24,096 nt of DNA from the NCBI GenBank assembly GCA_000934455.1, contig KN882221.1:204033-228128 (forward strand), in the 5' to 3' direction. Positions 9,583 through 20,744 of this stretch are shown piece after piece; position 1 is the stretch's first letter; each line of letters opens with the position of its first letter. Source of the stretch: Apostichopus parvimensis. Its lineage: Eukaryota > Echinodermata > Holothuroidea > Aspidochirotida > Stichopodidae. A program made the position numbers and the translations under genes. Below the pieces are notes generated by a model, which made no database searches, was not told the origin of the DNA, and saw only the letters and a list, made by a program, of their open reading frames with translations.

Positions 9583-10552
9583 GACATTATCAATATTCAA
9601 CATATACGACAACGTATTAAGTAAGACAAATCATCTATTGCCAGTGACAGGATGGTACAGTATATCACCTTACTTATGGTGTTTGTATCGAACTCTAAGG
9701 TGCCAAATAAATCGTGTCAAGTCTTTGTCAGTATCCAACAAAGGAATACTTACACTATTTCTGCTTTAAGAAAGAAAAGAACACCTCGGCGTTCATTTCT
9801 TTACACGTTATACCGTCACGACATATTTTACCATGCCTAACCTTTACTTTCATGAGAAACCTATATTGAATGCAACTCGAACAAAATAAAATAAAAGAGA
9901 AAATGGTTGCGAATCACTAACGCTCCAGTAAATTGAATTAAAATTTGAGCTTGAGAAATGTCGTTCACTATATCTCGAGGGTGTTTTTAAATATGTTTGA
10001 TAGACAATTTCAGTAGAAAATTTTTAGAAAGAAAGGGTTTGCATTGGTGCAAATGGATGGAAAATGCCCAAATGAGCCATATATGACCCATATAAAGATT
10101 GGTATGAAATTTGTATCTCGCCAGATATAAGTTTAGACAGATATAAATTTGAACAGCTATAACTTCACATGAAATCAAGTTTTATCTATACCAGAGAAAA
10201 TGTTATTTCTATGAAAGCCATATAAACCATTATCAACCCATATACAAAATTGGACAGAAATCAAATATAGCCATACCTTTACCAGATAACAATGTATATA
10301 GCCAGCATCGTATATGGGAAATATTTTGTATATTATAATTTAATGTCCTTAGCAAGCTTTAACTGTAATCATGGACTAACTGCAAACATTAATACTACGA
10401 AGGCAAGATGGTAACATTGAAGACAGATTCTGGACTATCTGAAAATATATATTTTGTTTTGTCATAGACTATAAACTGAAACCCTGACATTTAGATACAC
10501 AATCAAGTTTGATATTGTCATATGGTCCGATATTTGCTTGATACAAATATAT

Positions 10553-10710
10553 TCCAGATATACATATAAAGTTTGATATGACCATATAAAGCCAGATATA
10601 GCTAGATGAAAGTGTCATCCAGATATAAATATTAAGTTTCATATGGCCATATAAATCCAGATACAACTTGATGAAGTATCATCCAGATATAAACATAAAG
10701 TTTGATATAT
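10553..10710 (+). repeat. 64-65-bp tandem repeat, about 2.5 units
   Basis: Units start with TCCAGATATA at 10553, 10618 and 10682 and share AAGTTTGATATG and CCATATAAA segments. The whole area 10060-10710 is rich in CCAGATATA-like words. The second long copy (12835-12930) carries exactly one unit less, so the array varies in copy number. Confidence 0.8.
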
Positions 10711-11642
10711 TGCTGTAGAACCCTTCAAAGTTAACACATTTTTAATCATGATCTGTCCCTTTTTTTTATGAAAATGTAACTAAATAATATTCAAAATGCC
10801 AGCTCAGTGAATGAATACCAGCTCAGCTTTTACCATGGTGAAACGGCAAGGAAACAGTACCTTGCAGGAGGACCAGGCAAGATGCCAGCAAAAGTAAAAC
10901 TCAATTCCTCAGTCAGGAGAAAAATCCAAGAAAATCTGGCAAAGAAGGCCAGGGCATCTTTGATAGATAAATGTGAGACTTGGAGACTTGGAAGCTAGAC
11001 TTAACCAAAGATTTCGTTTAAGATTTAACACTGCATTAGCTCCATGTTGCCAGATAAACTGTTTTGTGCTTAGTTTGTTTATTACGTTGTCATGATATAT
11101 GATCCATCAATTTTAATTTTTACAGAGTTACGTGAAACGTATATTTCAGCTTATGCAATATTTTTCATAAATGTATAAATGTAAAGTATTAGGAAAATAA
11201 AATAAAAATGAACATATTTTCAGAAATAATAATACATCTGTCATTTAGGGGTGTAATATACGCGAGATGAATATGTTAGTTCTCACTCATAGAGTGTCAG
11301 TTTAAAATGCAAAATATGTCATTCAACCGAAGTTAGTCATCGAGACTAACTATCACTTTATTAACAATTATAAAATATCACAAACGCTTTAAGCGAATTT
11401 GATGATACATGAGGTAATGATGTTGAGAAGTTGATGATACATGAGGTTATGATAATCGAAAACGTAACCCCCTTGCAAAACATAGTTGAAACCATTTTTA
11501 CTCATCACAAATACCCATAGGGTGTTTGATGGTGTAGTGTGCATGTTAGTAACGATTATAAATGTCCAGCGAAGCAGCCTAGCCAGACGCCAATACTTAT
11601 GGAACGCCAAAAGGAACACAGGCGGCGTTGCTTCCCTGAACA

Positions 11643-11831
11643 AGAGGTGCTACTACCCCAAATAGGAGGTGCTACTACTTTAAACAGGAGATGCTAGTAC
11701 TCTAGGCAGGAGTTGCTACTTTACCCTAAACAGGAGTTGCTACCAGTACTACTCTGAACAGGAGGTGTTACTACTCCTAAGTGGCGCTGCTGCTGTAAGA
11801 AGGTGGCGCTACTACTCTAAATAGGCGATGC
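11643..11831 (+). repeat. Minisatellite with AGGAGGTGCTACTAC-like unit, first copy
   Basis: Irregular units of about 20-28 bp built on AACAGGAGGTGCTACTACTC repeat through this stretch, with internal CTACTAC runs that grade into the pure TAC array. Confidence 0.8.
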
Positions 11832-11832
11832 T

Positions 11833-11916
<84 letters not shown>
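11832..11916 (+). repeat. TAC/ACT trinucleotide microsatellite abutting gap
   Basis: An uninterrupted TAC array of about 85 bp runs directly into the Ns. The corresponding site in the second long copy (13937-13948) has only about four units, so the array differs strongly between copies and is a likely reason for the assembly break. Confidence 0.95.
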
Positions 11917-11966
11917 NNNNNNNNNNNNNNNNNNNNNNNNNNNNNNNNNNNNNNNNNNNNNNNNNN
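11917..11966. other. Assembly gap (50 N)
   Basis: Exactly 50 Ns, probably a placeholder of fixed size. The sequence after the gap restarts inside the duplicated segment. Confidence 0.98.
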
Positions 11967-13950
11967 GTATCGAACTCTAAGGTGCCAAATAAATCGTGTC
12001 AAGTCTTTGTCAGTATCCAACAAAGGAATACTTACACTATTTCTGCTTTAAGAAAGAAAAGAACACCTCGGCGTTCATTTCTTTACACGTTATACCGTCA
12101 CGACATATTTTACCATGCCTAACCTTTACTTTCATGAGAAACCTATATTGAATGCAACTCGAACAAAATAAAATAAAAGAGAAAATGGTTGCGAATCACT
12201 AACGCTCCAGTAAATTGAATTAAAATTTGAGCTTGAGAAATGTCGTTCACTATATCTCGAGGGTGTTTTTAAATATGTTTGATAGACAATTTCAGTAGAA
12301 AATTTTTAGAAAGAAAGGGTTTGCATTGGTGCAAATGGATGGAAAATGCCCAAATGAGCCATATATGACCCATATAAAGATTGGTATGAAATTTGTATCT
12401 CGCCAGATATAAGTTTAGACAGATATAAATTTGAACAGCTATAACTTCACATGAAATCAAGTTTTATCTATACCAGAGAAAATGTTATTTCTATGAAAGC
12501 CATATAAACCATTATCAACCCATATACAAAATTGGACAGAAATCAAATATAGCCATACCTTTACCAGATAACAATGTATATAGCCAGCATCGTATATGGG
12601 AAATATTTTGTATATTATAATTTAATGTCCTTAGCAAGCTTTAACTGTAATCATGGACTAACTGCAAACATTAATACTACGAAGGCAAGATGGTAACATT
12701 GAAGACAGATTCTGGACTATCTGAAAATATATATTTTGTTTTGTCATAGACTATAAACTGAAACCCTGACATTTAGATACACAATCAAGTTTGATATTGT
12801 CATATGGTCCGATATTTGCTTGATACAAATATATTCCAGATATACATATAAAGTTTGATATGACCATATAAAGCCAGATATAACTTGATGAAGTATCATC
12901 CAGATATAAACATAAAGTTTGATAAATTGCTGTAGAACCCGTCAGAGTTAACACTTTTTTAATCATGATCTGTTCCTTTTTTATGAAAATGTAACTAAAT
13001 AATATTCAAAATGCCAGCTCAGTGAATGAATACCAGCTCAGCTTTTACCATGGTGAAACGACCAGGAAACAGTATCTTGCAGGAGGACCAGGAAAGATGC
13101 CAGCAAAAGTAAAACTCAATTCCTCAGTCAGGAGAAAATCCAAGAAAATCTGGCAAAAGAGGCCAGGGCATCTTTGATAGATAAATGTGAGACTTGGAAG
13201 CTAGACTTAACCAAAGATTTCATTTAAGATTTAACACTGCATTAGCTCCATGTTGCCAGATAAACTGTTTTGTGTTTGGTTTGTTTATTACGTTGTCATG
13301 AAATAAAAATGAAAATATTTTCAGAAATAATAATAATACATCTGTCACTTAGGGGTGTAATGTACGCGAGATGAATATGTTAGTTCTCACTCATAGAGTG
13401 TCAGTTTAAAATGCAAAATATGTTATTCAACCGAAGTTAGTCATCGAGACTAACTATCACTTTATTAACAATTATAAAATATCACAAACGCTTCAAGCGA
13501 ATTTGATAATACATGAGGTAATGATGTTGAGAAGTTGATGATACATGAGGTTATGATAATCGAAAACGTAACCCCCTTGCAAAACATGTTTGAAACCATT
13601 TTTACTCATCACAAATACCCATAGGGCGTTTGATGGTGTAGTGTGCATGTTAGTAACGATCTTAAATGTCCAGCGAAGCAGCCTAGCCAGACGCCAATAC
13701 TTATGGAACGCCAAAAGGATCACAGGCGGCGTTGCTACCCTGAACAAGAGGTGCTACTACCCCAAATAGGAGGTGCTACTACTTTAGACAGGAGATGCTA
13801 CTACTCTAGGCAGGAGTTGCTACTTTACCCTAAACAGGAGGTGCTACCAGTACTACTCTGAACAGGAGGTGCTACTACTCCTAAGTGGCGCTGCTGCTGT
13901 AAGAAGGTGGCGCTACTACTCTAAATAGGCGATGCTTACTACTACTACAG
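11967..13950 (+). repeat. Long direct duplication, copy 2
   Basis: Starts at the first base after the Ns with the same sequence as 9685 and follows copy 1 to the minisatellite. Beyond 13950 it continues into sequence that copy 1 cannot show because of the gap. Point differences, one missing 65-bp unit and one missing ~120-bp block distinguish it from copy 1. Confidence 0.9.
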
Positions 13951-14065
13951 GCGCGATACTACTGTAAATTAGTGGCGCTATTAGCCTAAACGGAAGGTGC
14001 TTATACTCCAAATTGGAGTTGCTACTACCCTAGACAGGGGCCACTACTAATCCGTAAACAGGCCG
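13737..14065 (+). repeat. Minisatellite with AGGAGGTGCTACTAC-like unit, second copy
   Basis: Same unit as 11643-11831. Here the array continues past the short TAC run with units such as GGTGGCGCTACTACTC, GTGGCGCTATTAGCC and GGAGTTGCTACTACCC, gradually degenerating until about 14065. Confidence 0.8.
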
Positions 14066-14760
14066 TACTCCCCAAACCATCTTTTGTCTTCAAATTTTAA
14101 CATAAGCAACAGTGCGTTTAAACCTAATTATTTACCTCATTTTATTTAGGCTACATATACCAGGGAGTTGTTATGGAACCCTGCATATACTACAGTATCA
14201 ACCATGCATTTGATTGTCTAATTTTCTGCAGGGGAGCATTCCAAAGAAAAATATACATTCCGAAAACCCATAGGCCTTGTCAAAGCACTTCTGTGAGGTT
14301 CATGTCCCTACAAAATCATTCGGGAAGGGGAATCATGTGCGCGTGTCTGGGGCGTAGCTATAACGTTTCTTGAAGTTTGATGCAAGAGGGACCTAATTAT
14401 ATCTCTACATGACCCCATAAAATCGTAAAGGGTGGATTGTCTTTAAGGAACGTAATGAACTTGGCGTGGTCAAACCAATGAGCTATTAGTTGGATAGCTC
14501 CCTGTCCAAACACGATGACAGTAGATCAGTAGATACACTAAATGAGATATACAAGACTTTTAAATATGACACTGTGAATATTCCATTTCTTACGCAATCA
14601 CAATAAGGATATCTCGCTTTTCCAAGTTGATAACCACCCCCCCCCCTCATATCAATTATCCGCTTTCATATCAATAAATATAAATCAGCGACAGAAAAGT
14701 CACTGGAAGTTGATGGACAGCATTTCATATTTATACATGTACACCAACGACCACTTGAAG
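14066..14760. other. Non-coding stretch, no recognisable gene
   Basis: Short ORFs only, without recognisable content. A C-run (CCACCCCCCCCCCTC) lies at about 14635-14648. No repeats matching the rest of the window were seen. Confidence 0.5.
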
Positions 14761-15045
14761 TTAAAGGAAGGATAGAGGGTTACCAAAATTGTTAACAATA
14801 CTACGCAAAGTTGTCACCATGAATTCGTTCTGTTCGGCCTCCGACAAGAGTAATGTTTGCATCGGTAGATGTAATAATTTTTCCAAAGACATTGAAACTG
14901 ACGGGAACATGCCATCGTAAGATGGACTACATTTCGTCCATTGCTGCTCATTTACACAATAAATATTCATATCACCGTGATTGACAGGGCTTCGTAAGCA
15001 TCTGCCAGGTAGAATCCAAACAAAAATACTAACAAACACCCCCAT
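14761..15045 (-). CDS. Candidate small secreted protein or first exon, unrecognised
   Basis: From the ATG at 15045-15043 (A at -3 and G at +4, a good Kozak context) a 94-codon frame runs to a stop at 14763-14761. The start MGVFVSIFVWILPGRC looks like a short signal peptide with a hydrophobic core VFVSIFVWIL, possibly cleaved near GRC. The rest is mixed polar sequence with three cysteines (about residues 16, 30 and 38). A GTAACC near 14782 could be a weak splice donor, so the frame might be a first exon. I do not recognise a family, and a 94-codon frame can arise by chance in this composition. It is the only frame in the window with gene-like features and no sign of decay. Confidence 0.2.
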   Translation of the reverse strand: MGVFVSIFVWILPGRCLRSPVNHGDMNIYCVNEQQWTKCSPSYDGMFPSVSMSLEKLLHLPMQTLLLSEAEQNEFMVTTLRSIVNNFGNPLSFL

Positions 15046-15569
15046 TATCAATCATAACGTCGGTTGTGTAATAACTAGTATTGCGCTAGAAATTGGTGTA
15101 CAATTTAGAATACAGTACATACGACATCACAATAATATCATTAATAGTGTATTACCACAGTATGTTTTTTATTCTTATTTTATCTTGACTATGCAGACAA
15201 TCAGCTTGACAACGCCGTTTTAGCGGTTTTGCAGTAAAACACCATGTATGGAGAGTAAACTGGTCTCTGGGGCTTTGGAAAGCCAGGGAATATTCATGTC
15301 GAGAGAGACAGAATTTGTCAATGAATACGCAGAGTGGATCCAGAGGGTAAGATAAGAGTAATTTAATTGAATAAGTGCGTTGCAATCGCAAGTACAATAT
15401 AGTACATTTAGGTTAGAAGAGCCCCTTTGTATTCAGATAACATCGAAGAGGGCAATTTCAAGTTTTTTCTCTGTTTATCATTGATAAGACACACTTGATA
15501 TATCACTATACATAACTTGGATTCGAATACCCCTTTTTGGTTTCGATGATAATCGTAACCTATGTATTC

Positions 15570-15612
15570 ATGCATGTGTGTGTGCGTGTGTGTATGTGTG
15601 TGTGCGTGTGAC
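15570..15612 (+). repeat. TG dinucleotide microsatellite
   Basis: Imperfect TG run with interspersed CGTG and TATG steps, directly before the AGGTCA-rich repeat field. Confidence 0.9.
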
Positions 15613-15614
15613 GC

Positions 15615-16078
15615 CTCGTTTGTAAACACGATATATGGTGTATATGAGTGCCACATTGAGTAGATGAACCCTATTGTTTTTGGCGCCTGTGAATATCACC
15701 AAAGGTCAGTTAGATGAGGCCAAAAACCAAAATATTGAAAACAGCAATAACTCCCATTGACAGGGTCCGACATGGTTGATATTTTGGGAGTAGGTGTGAA
15801 TGGGGTAAACGATCGTTTCAAAACATAACGGTTATGTGATCGAAGGTCAACAAAGGTCAATTAGTGGTCGAAACTGGTATTTTTGCAATAACTTGAAAAC
15901 AAAATGTCCGTCAAGGTTGGGAGTTACGCTATTGTAATCCAATAGTTGACCCGCATCTAGGTGACATTTGACCTCAGGTTGACCTCCAGTGACCTTTATT
16001 AGTTTCTTTGGTTATTTGAATTTTCGTGGCCATAATCGGATCTCAAAGGTACCTTCCGATCAAAATGGTCCATGGTTG
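15615..16078 (+). repeat. AGGTCA-rich complex tandem repeat, left block
   Basis: Three sub-units are visible. One (15617-15715) shares GTAAACACGATAT and CTATTGTTTTTGG with units at 18700-18800. One (15765-15900) matches 17913-18051 and 18066-18201. One (15903-16035) matches 18204-18345, including GCTATTGTAATCCAATAG. AGGTCA half-sites with 4-bp spacing occur at 15844-15859 and, reversed, at 15980-15995. The block is interrupted at 16079 by the foldback element. Confidence 0.85.
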
Positions 16079-17163
16079 TATGGCGGGCCATCAGTCTCAA
16101 ATCGTGGGGAATCGACTTATACCGATTTAAATCGACATATACCAATTTCCTTCGACTCATACCAGTTTCCAGCAACTTAAATTGACTTCTACCGATTAAA
16201 ATCGACATATACCAGTTTAAATCTACATATCATCGATTTAAATCGACATATACCAGTTTAATTCGACATATCATCGATTTAAATCGACATATACCAATTT
16301 AAATCGATGATATGGCGAATTAAATCGGTATATGTCAATTTAAATCGACATATACCAGTTTAATTCGACTTTTACCAGTTTAAATCGACATATACCGATT
16401 TAAATCGACACATACAAATTTAAATCGATGATATGTAAAATAAATCGGTATATGTCAATTTAAATCGACATCTACCAGTTTAAATCGATAATTTTATTCT
16501 CCCGTCTTGTCAGGTGACTACACGTGATGTATCTCCACATGTCAATCATCACCGAAATCGGGATTTGGAATATGTTAATGAGCTAAATCGTCGATAAATA
16601 TGTCGATTTAAATAGGTATATGTCAATTTGAGTTGCTAGAAACTGGTATAAGTCCACGGAAATTGACTTCTACCGATTTAATTCGACATATCTTCGATTT
16701 AAACTGGTAGATGTCGATTTAAATTGACATATACCGATTTACTTTACATATCATCGATTTAAACTGGTAGATGTCGATTTAAATTGACATATACCGATTT
16801 ATTTTACATATCATCGATTAAAACTGGTATATGTCGATTTAAATCGGTATATGTCGATTTAAAGTAGTATAAGTCGAATTAAATTGGTACATGTCGATTT
16901 AAATTGACATATACCGATTTAATTCGACATTTCATCGATTTAAACTGGTATATGTCGATTTAAATCGATGATATGTCGAATTAAACTGGTATATGTCGAT
17001 TTAAATCGATGATATGTAGAATTAAACTGGTATATGTCGATTTAAATCGGTAGAAGTCAATTTAAGCTGCTAGAAACTGGTATAAGTCGAAGGAAATTGA
17101 TATATGTCGATTAAAATCGGTATATGTCGATTCCACACGATCTGAGACTGATGGCCCGCCATA
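16079..17163. mobile_element. Foldback (MITE-like) element with long inverted repeats and palindromic internal array
   Basis: The element begins TATGGCGGGCCATCAG and ends with its inverse complement CTGATGGCCCGCCATA. The terminal ~137 bp of both ends match as inverted repeats with about nine mismatches by eye. Inside, nearly all sequence consists of short alternating-orientation units of the type TCGACATATACC-A/G-TTTAAA, many containing the 14-bp palindrome TCGATTTAAATCGA. Only about 16490-16605 is unique. It is flanked by GGTTG at 16074-16078 and 17165-17169, one base from the right terminus, suggesting a 5-bp target duplication. Joining the flanks gives GTCCATGGTTGACCCCT, which matches GTCCATAAGTTGACTCCT in the paralogous unit at 18358-18375, an uninterrupted empty site. 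There is no coding capacity, so it would depend on a transposase elsewhere. Superfamily is not assigned. Confidence 0.85.
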
Positions 17164-17209
17164 GGGTTGACCCCTGTGTGACGTTCCTGTGCGAAGTTAT
17201 CAGAGGTCG
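17164..17209. other. Host sequence between the two foldback copies
   Basis: GGTTGACCCCTGTG and the following bases are the continuation of the left flank of the first foldback element, ending in GGTCG at 17205-17209 where the second copy starts. Confidence 0.5.
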
Positions 17210-17494
17210 ACATATCGACATATACCAGTTTACTTCGACATATCATCGATTTCTTTTACTTATCATCGATTTAAATCGATGATAAGTAAAATAAATCAAT
17301 GATATGTAGAATGAAACTGGTATATGTCGATTTAAATCGATGATATGTAGAATGAAACTGGTATATGTCGATTTAAATAGGTAGAAGTCAATTTCAGCTG
17401 CTGGAAACTGGTATAAGTCGAAGGAAACTGGTATATGTCGATTTAAATCGGTATAAGTCGATCTCCCATGATTCGAGACTGATGGCCCGCCATA
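17210..17494. mobile_element. Second, one-ended copy of the foldback element
   Basis: The right ~140 bp, ending GATGGCCCGCCATA, match the right end of 16079-17163. The left part starts inside the palindromic array and has no TATGGCGGG terminus. GGTCG occurs immediately on both sides (17205-17209 and 17495-17499), which could be a 5-bp target duplication similar to the GGTTG of the first copy, though GGTC words are frequent here. Confidence 0.7.
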
Positions 17495-17499
17495 GGTCG

Positions 17500-18990
17500 T
17501 ACAGACTTGCCATGCTGCTTTTTGGAATCAGCGTGTCAAACTACATCATACTATAAGGTCAAAAGGTCAAATCTTGAAAAATATGCTCATTTTGGGAGAT
17601 ACGGGGCAAAGAAAAAAAGTTTGTCAATATTTTGATATCAGATAGCTCTGTGTGCTATATAGAGGAAACCAACTCCCGCTTCAATCGGATACCAGGTTCT
17701 CAAGGTATGAGGGGCCAAAGGTTGGTTTTGAGACCTATTTAGCAATAACATTGTGTGTGTTCATTGGAGCAAATAACAATTTTAGGACAGCGTGCACATC
17801 ATCAAGGGGAACATTTTTGATCAAAGCATTAGGTCATCCAAGGTCATACAAGGTTGCTTATGTGCAAAAAACTGCCAAATTATGCTAAGTTGTGCAACAA
17901 CTTCTAGTCACGAAGTATGACATGGCTGGTATATTGGGACAAGTTGTGAATGAAGTAGGGGCACGTTTTCCAAAATAACCGTGATGTGATCCAAGGTCAC
18001 CAAAGGTCAATTATGGGTCAAAATGTGCTTTTTTGGCAATAACTTGTGAAACTACCATTGGCAGGGTCTGATATGGTTGATATTTGTGGACTAGTTGTAA
18101 CTGGGTAAAGGATCGTTTCCAAACATACAGTCATGTGATCCAAGGTCAACAAAGGTCAATTAGGGGTCAAAAACTAGTATTTTTGCAATAACTTGAGAAC
18201 CAAATGTCCATCAAGGTTGGGAGAGACGCTATTGTAATCCAATAGTTGACCTGCATTTGGGTGACCTTTGACCTCAGGTTGACCTCCAGTGACCTGTATT
18301 AGTTTCTTTCAAGTTGATTATTTGAAGTTTCGTGGCCATATTCCAATCTAAATTGTCCATAAGTTGACTCCTCTTATTAGAGATCAAGGTTTGATTTGGT
18401 TTTGTTAAAGTTCTTTATAAGTGCAGTTAGGATGATTCTGTGAGTTCCGTAAAGAATGCCGACTCTTGCTCAAATCAGACACCTGATCCTCAACAGGTTC
18501 TCAAAAAGGACAAACAGTTGATTTGTGATATTTTTGGCAATATTATTGTGTGTGTGTGTACATCGGACCACATGACAATTCTAAGACAGTGCTGCACCCT
18601 TGTAAATATTCCTTACAAGCAAGGAACCATATTGCCCTTGGGCTTTCGTTTGTGGAGGTCAAAAGTCATTTGGGGTCACCAGGGTTCAAATTGTGTAAAC
18701 CTTGTAAACACGATATCTCAAGAAGAAAAGCTTGGATCAATCTCGTATTTCGTGTGAAGGAGTACCACATTAAGTTCAAGATTCCTATTGTTTTTGGTGG
18801 AGGTCCAAGTCCATTTGGGGTCACTAGAGGTCAAACTGTGAAAACCTTGGAAACACGATAACTCATGAAGGGAAGGTTGGACGAATCTCATATTTGATAT
18901 GTAGTTGGTACGCGTTCACTACAAGATTTTATTGAGGTCAAAGGTCATATGGAGTCACGAGACTCCAAATTGTGGAACCTTGTTTTATAA
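17500..18990 (+). repeat. AGGTCA-rich complex tandem repeat, right block
   Basis: Unit types recur in the order W (17651-17805), X (17913-18051), X (18066-18201), Y (18204-18345), W (18441-18600), then three Z units (about 18601-18735, 18736-18865, 18866-18985). Copies of X, Y and Z also lie left of the foldback element. Half-site pairs include AGGTCA with 4-bp spacing at 17831-17846, 17994-18009 and 18143-18158, reversed TGACCT pairs with 1-bp spacing at 18262-18274 and 4-bp spacing at 18280-18295, and 1-bp spacing at 18935-18947. Small ORFs in it are by-products of the repeats. Confidence 0.85.
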
Positions 18991-20744
18991 GCTACCGTCT
19001 CTCCCACAGACCAGCCTATCAGATATAATGTGCGTTACGCTTCATACGAATAAGAGGCTATTGGCAATTGGAGATGAGCTTATGGGCATCCGTAGAATAT
19101 AAAACAGAAAGCTCGACCAAATTTGCATTGGCTTCAACGTGCCGCTCGGAAGCCTTATTTTGCGTGCAAAATAAGGTGTACTTTGCAGTACAGAGGTTCT
19201 ATTGGCCTTTTTTCGTCGTATTTATTTCAGGTTGGATGTAGTTTCGTTGTGACCAGGCAGCGTTTATGAAACTTAACAGTTCGTCTAGTTAACTTTTTTA
19301 CTATGACCAATCTCACTGCGAAATAATTGTGTTAAACGGTCTTGATAAATTACAACATGAATTACACACACTCATTATCATATGTTTGTAAAGAGAGGCT
19401 TGTCGAGTCTCTCTCATAGATATTTTTAGCAGAAGGCACGAGAAGATATTATCCCAATCCCACTCTCTTAGATAGTAATACAGTATAAATCATTGGGCAA
19501 CAATAAAGTTGTCATATCACTTCTTTAATTTGGCAACTACTTTTGGCAACTACTGCACACATAGTATGCCTTAAAACGTTTTATCCAACATTTGCTTATT
19601 ACCTCACAGGCGTCGAGAAGAGGAAGATATCAGTGCACTCATTAGGTGAATTGCTCGAAGACATCTTGTTCAATGGATGCTGTTTTATTTTATTTCATTT
19701 TATTTGGTACATCTGAAGTGTTAGTTACGTCCATTCTCTGCCTGATTGTTGTGTGTCATAGTCAGAAGTTTGATTTCTGCCGATAACCTACCTAAAAACA
19801 CGCCAGTAGTACCTTAGAATTTTTAATGCGAACCTTCGAGGAACAACTCGAAAACTTCTATGTAAAAATCAAAAAGGTAGGACAAACATAAATGTGAAAT
19901 GGTGTATTACGAGGCGTATGTAGGCTAAATATTAGATATAAAATAATTTCTACACGCAAGTTTGTGCTAATAACTACCAAAATCCATATAAAATATGAAG
20001 GTGTGCTTTTACCCGTATTGCTCGAAACAAATATAACAAAATAAACTTACTACAAATTCAGGGAAAGTTTGGGAAAGTGCACTTCTTCTGCAGTCTTCTT
20101 AATTACATTCAATACCATATTATTGCGATGCAAGACTCTCTCAATTGACGTAACTTAATGTACATGTGAATATTACGTTGGCCTTTCTTTCTCCTACGAA
20201 GAGTGATTCGTCAGTTTTATTTGGCAAAGCCGTATATGCGGCTCTACGGTGGTTCAAACGGATTAAGAATTTTGCGAGCAACATGACTGAAATTTCCAGA
20301 TTGTCCACAAGTAGACCTATAGCAAATATTAGCAAAGAATTGAATTATAGAGACATTTGGCTAATAAACTTTACTTTGGGGATCAGATCTGGGGAAATTA
20401 CTCCACGTGAGGAGGGGAGGGGGGGGGGGCAAAAGAACCCCGTATAAATCACATCACATTGACGACATACAAACATTGAAAAAGGTAACCAAAATTGAAA
20501 ATTACCGAAATGAACGCTCACCCCCACCCACTCACGCACAAACTCAATCGATTTTTAACATGGTAGCAAGTGTGCCAAACGGTAATTTTCATATTTTAGT
20601 CGTTTGATAAGATAAGTTCATCTCGTCAAACGGTAATTCAGTTACGTAGATCAGCTTGTTTGGAAGCTGACTTACGTTTCTTGTTTATATCTTTGTTTGT
20701 TGGTTTGAAACTGACCAGTCATCCCTTACGTTCAGTCTTTTCCC
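18991..20744. other. Non-coding stretch, no recognisable gene
   Basis: No ORF of recognisable content. Features seen are a perfect 11-bp inverted repeat at 19153-19176 (CCTTATTTTGC against GCAAAATAAGG with 2-nt spacer), a doubled TTGGCAACTAC at about 19530-19555, a G-run at 20412-20430, and a CAAACGGTAATT motif occurring twice at 20577-20588 and 20625-20636. Confidence 0.5.

Larger units (their letters stand above)
9685..11835 (+). repeat. Long direct duplication, copy 1
   Basis: Copy 1 aligns to 11967-13930 at a constant offset of 2282 bp up to about 10615, with almost no mismatches at first. It then differs by indels: loss of one 65-bp unit near 10618 and of about 120 bp at 11090-11210 in copy 2. 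The end of copy 1 runs into a TAC array at the gap. It contains no convincing gene; the small ORF at 10807-10998 is frameshifted in the other copy. Confidence 0.9.

Noticed and set aside
10807..10998. 63-codon ORF with a Lys-rich C-terminal part
   Set aside because: The other copy of the duplication has frameshifts in it, so it is not maintained as protein-coding.
16110..17480. CRISPR-like array
   Set aside because: Units repeat in both orientations without regular spacers and lie inside an element with terminal inverted repeats; the genome is eukaryotic.
18440..18861. Two overlapping ~100-codon ORFs
   Set aside because: They lie entirely within the tandem repeat units and disappear in the paralogous copies.
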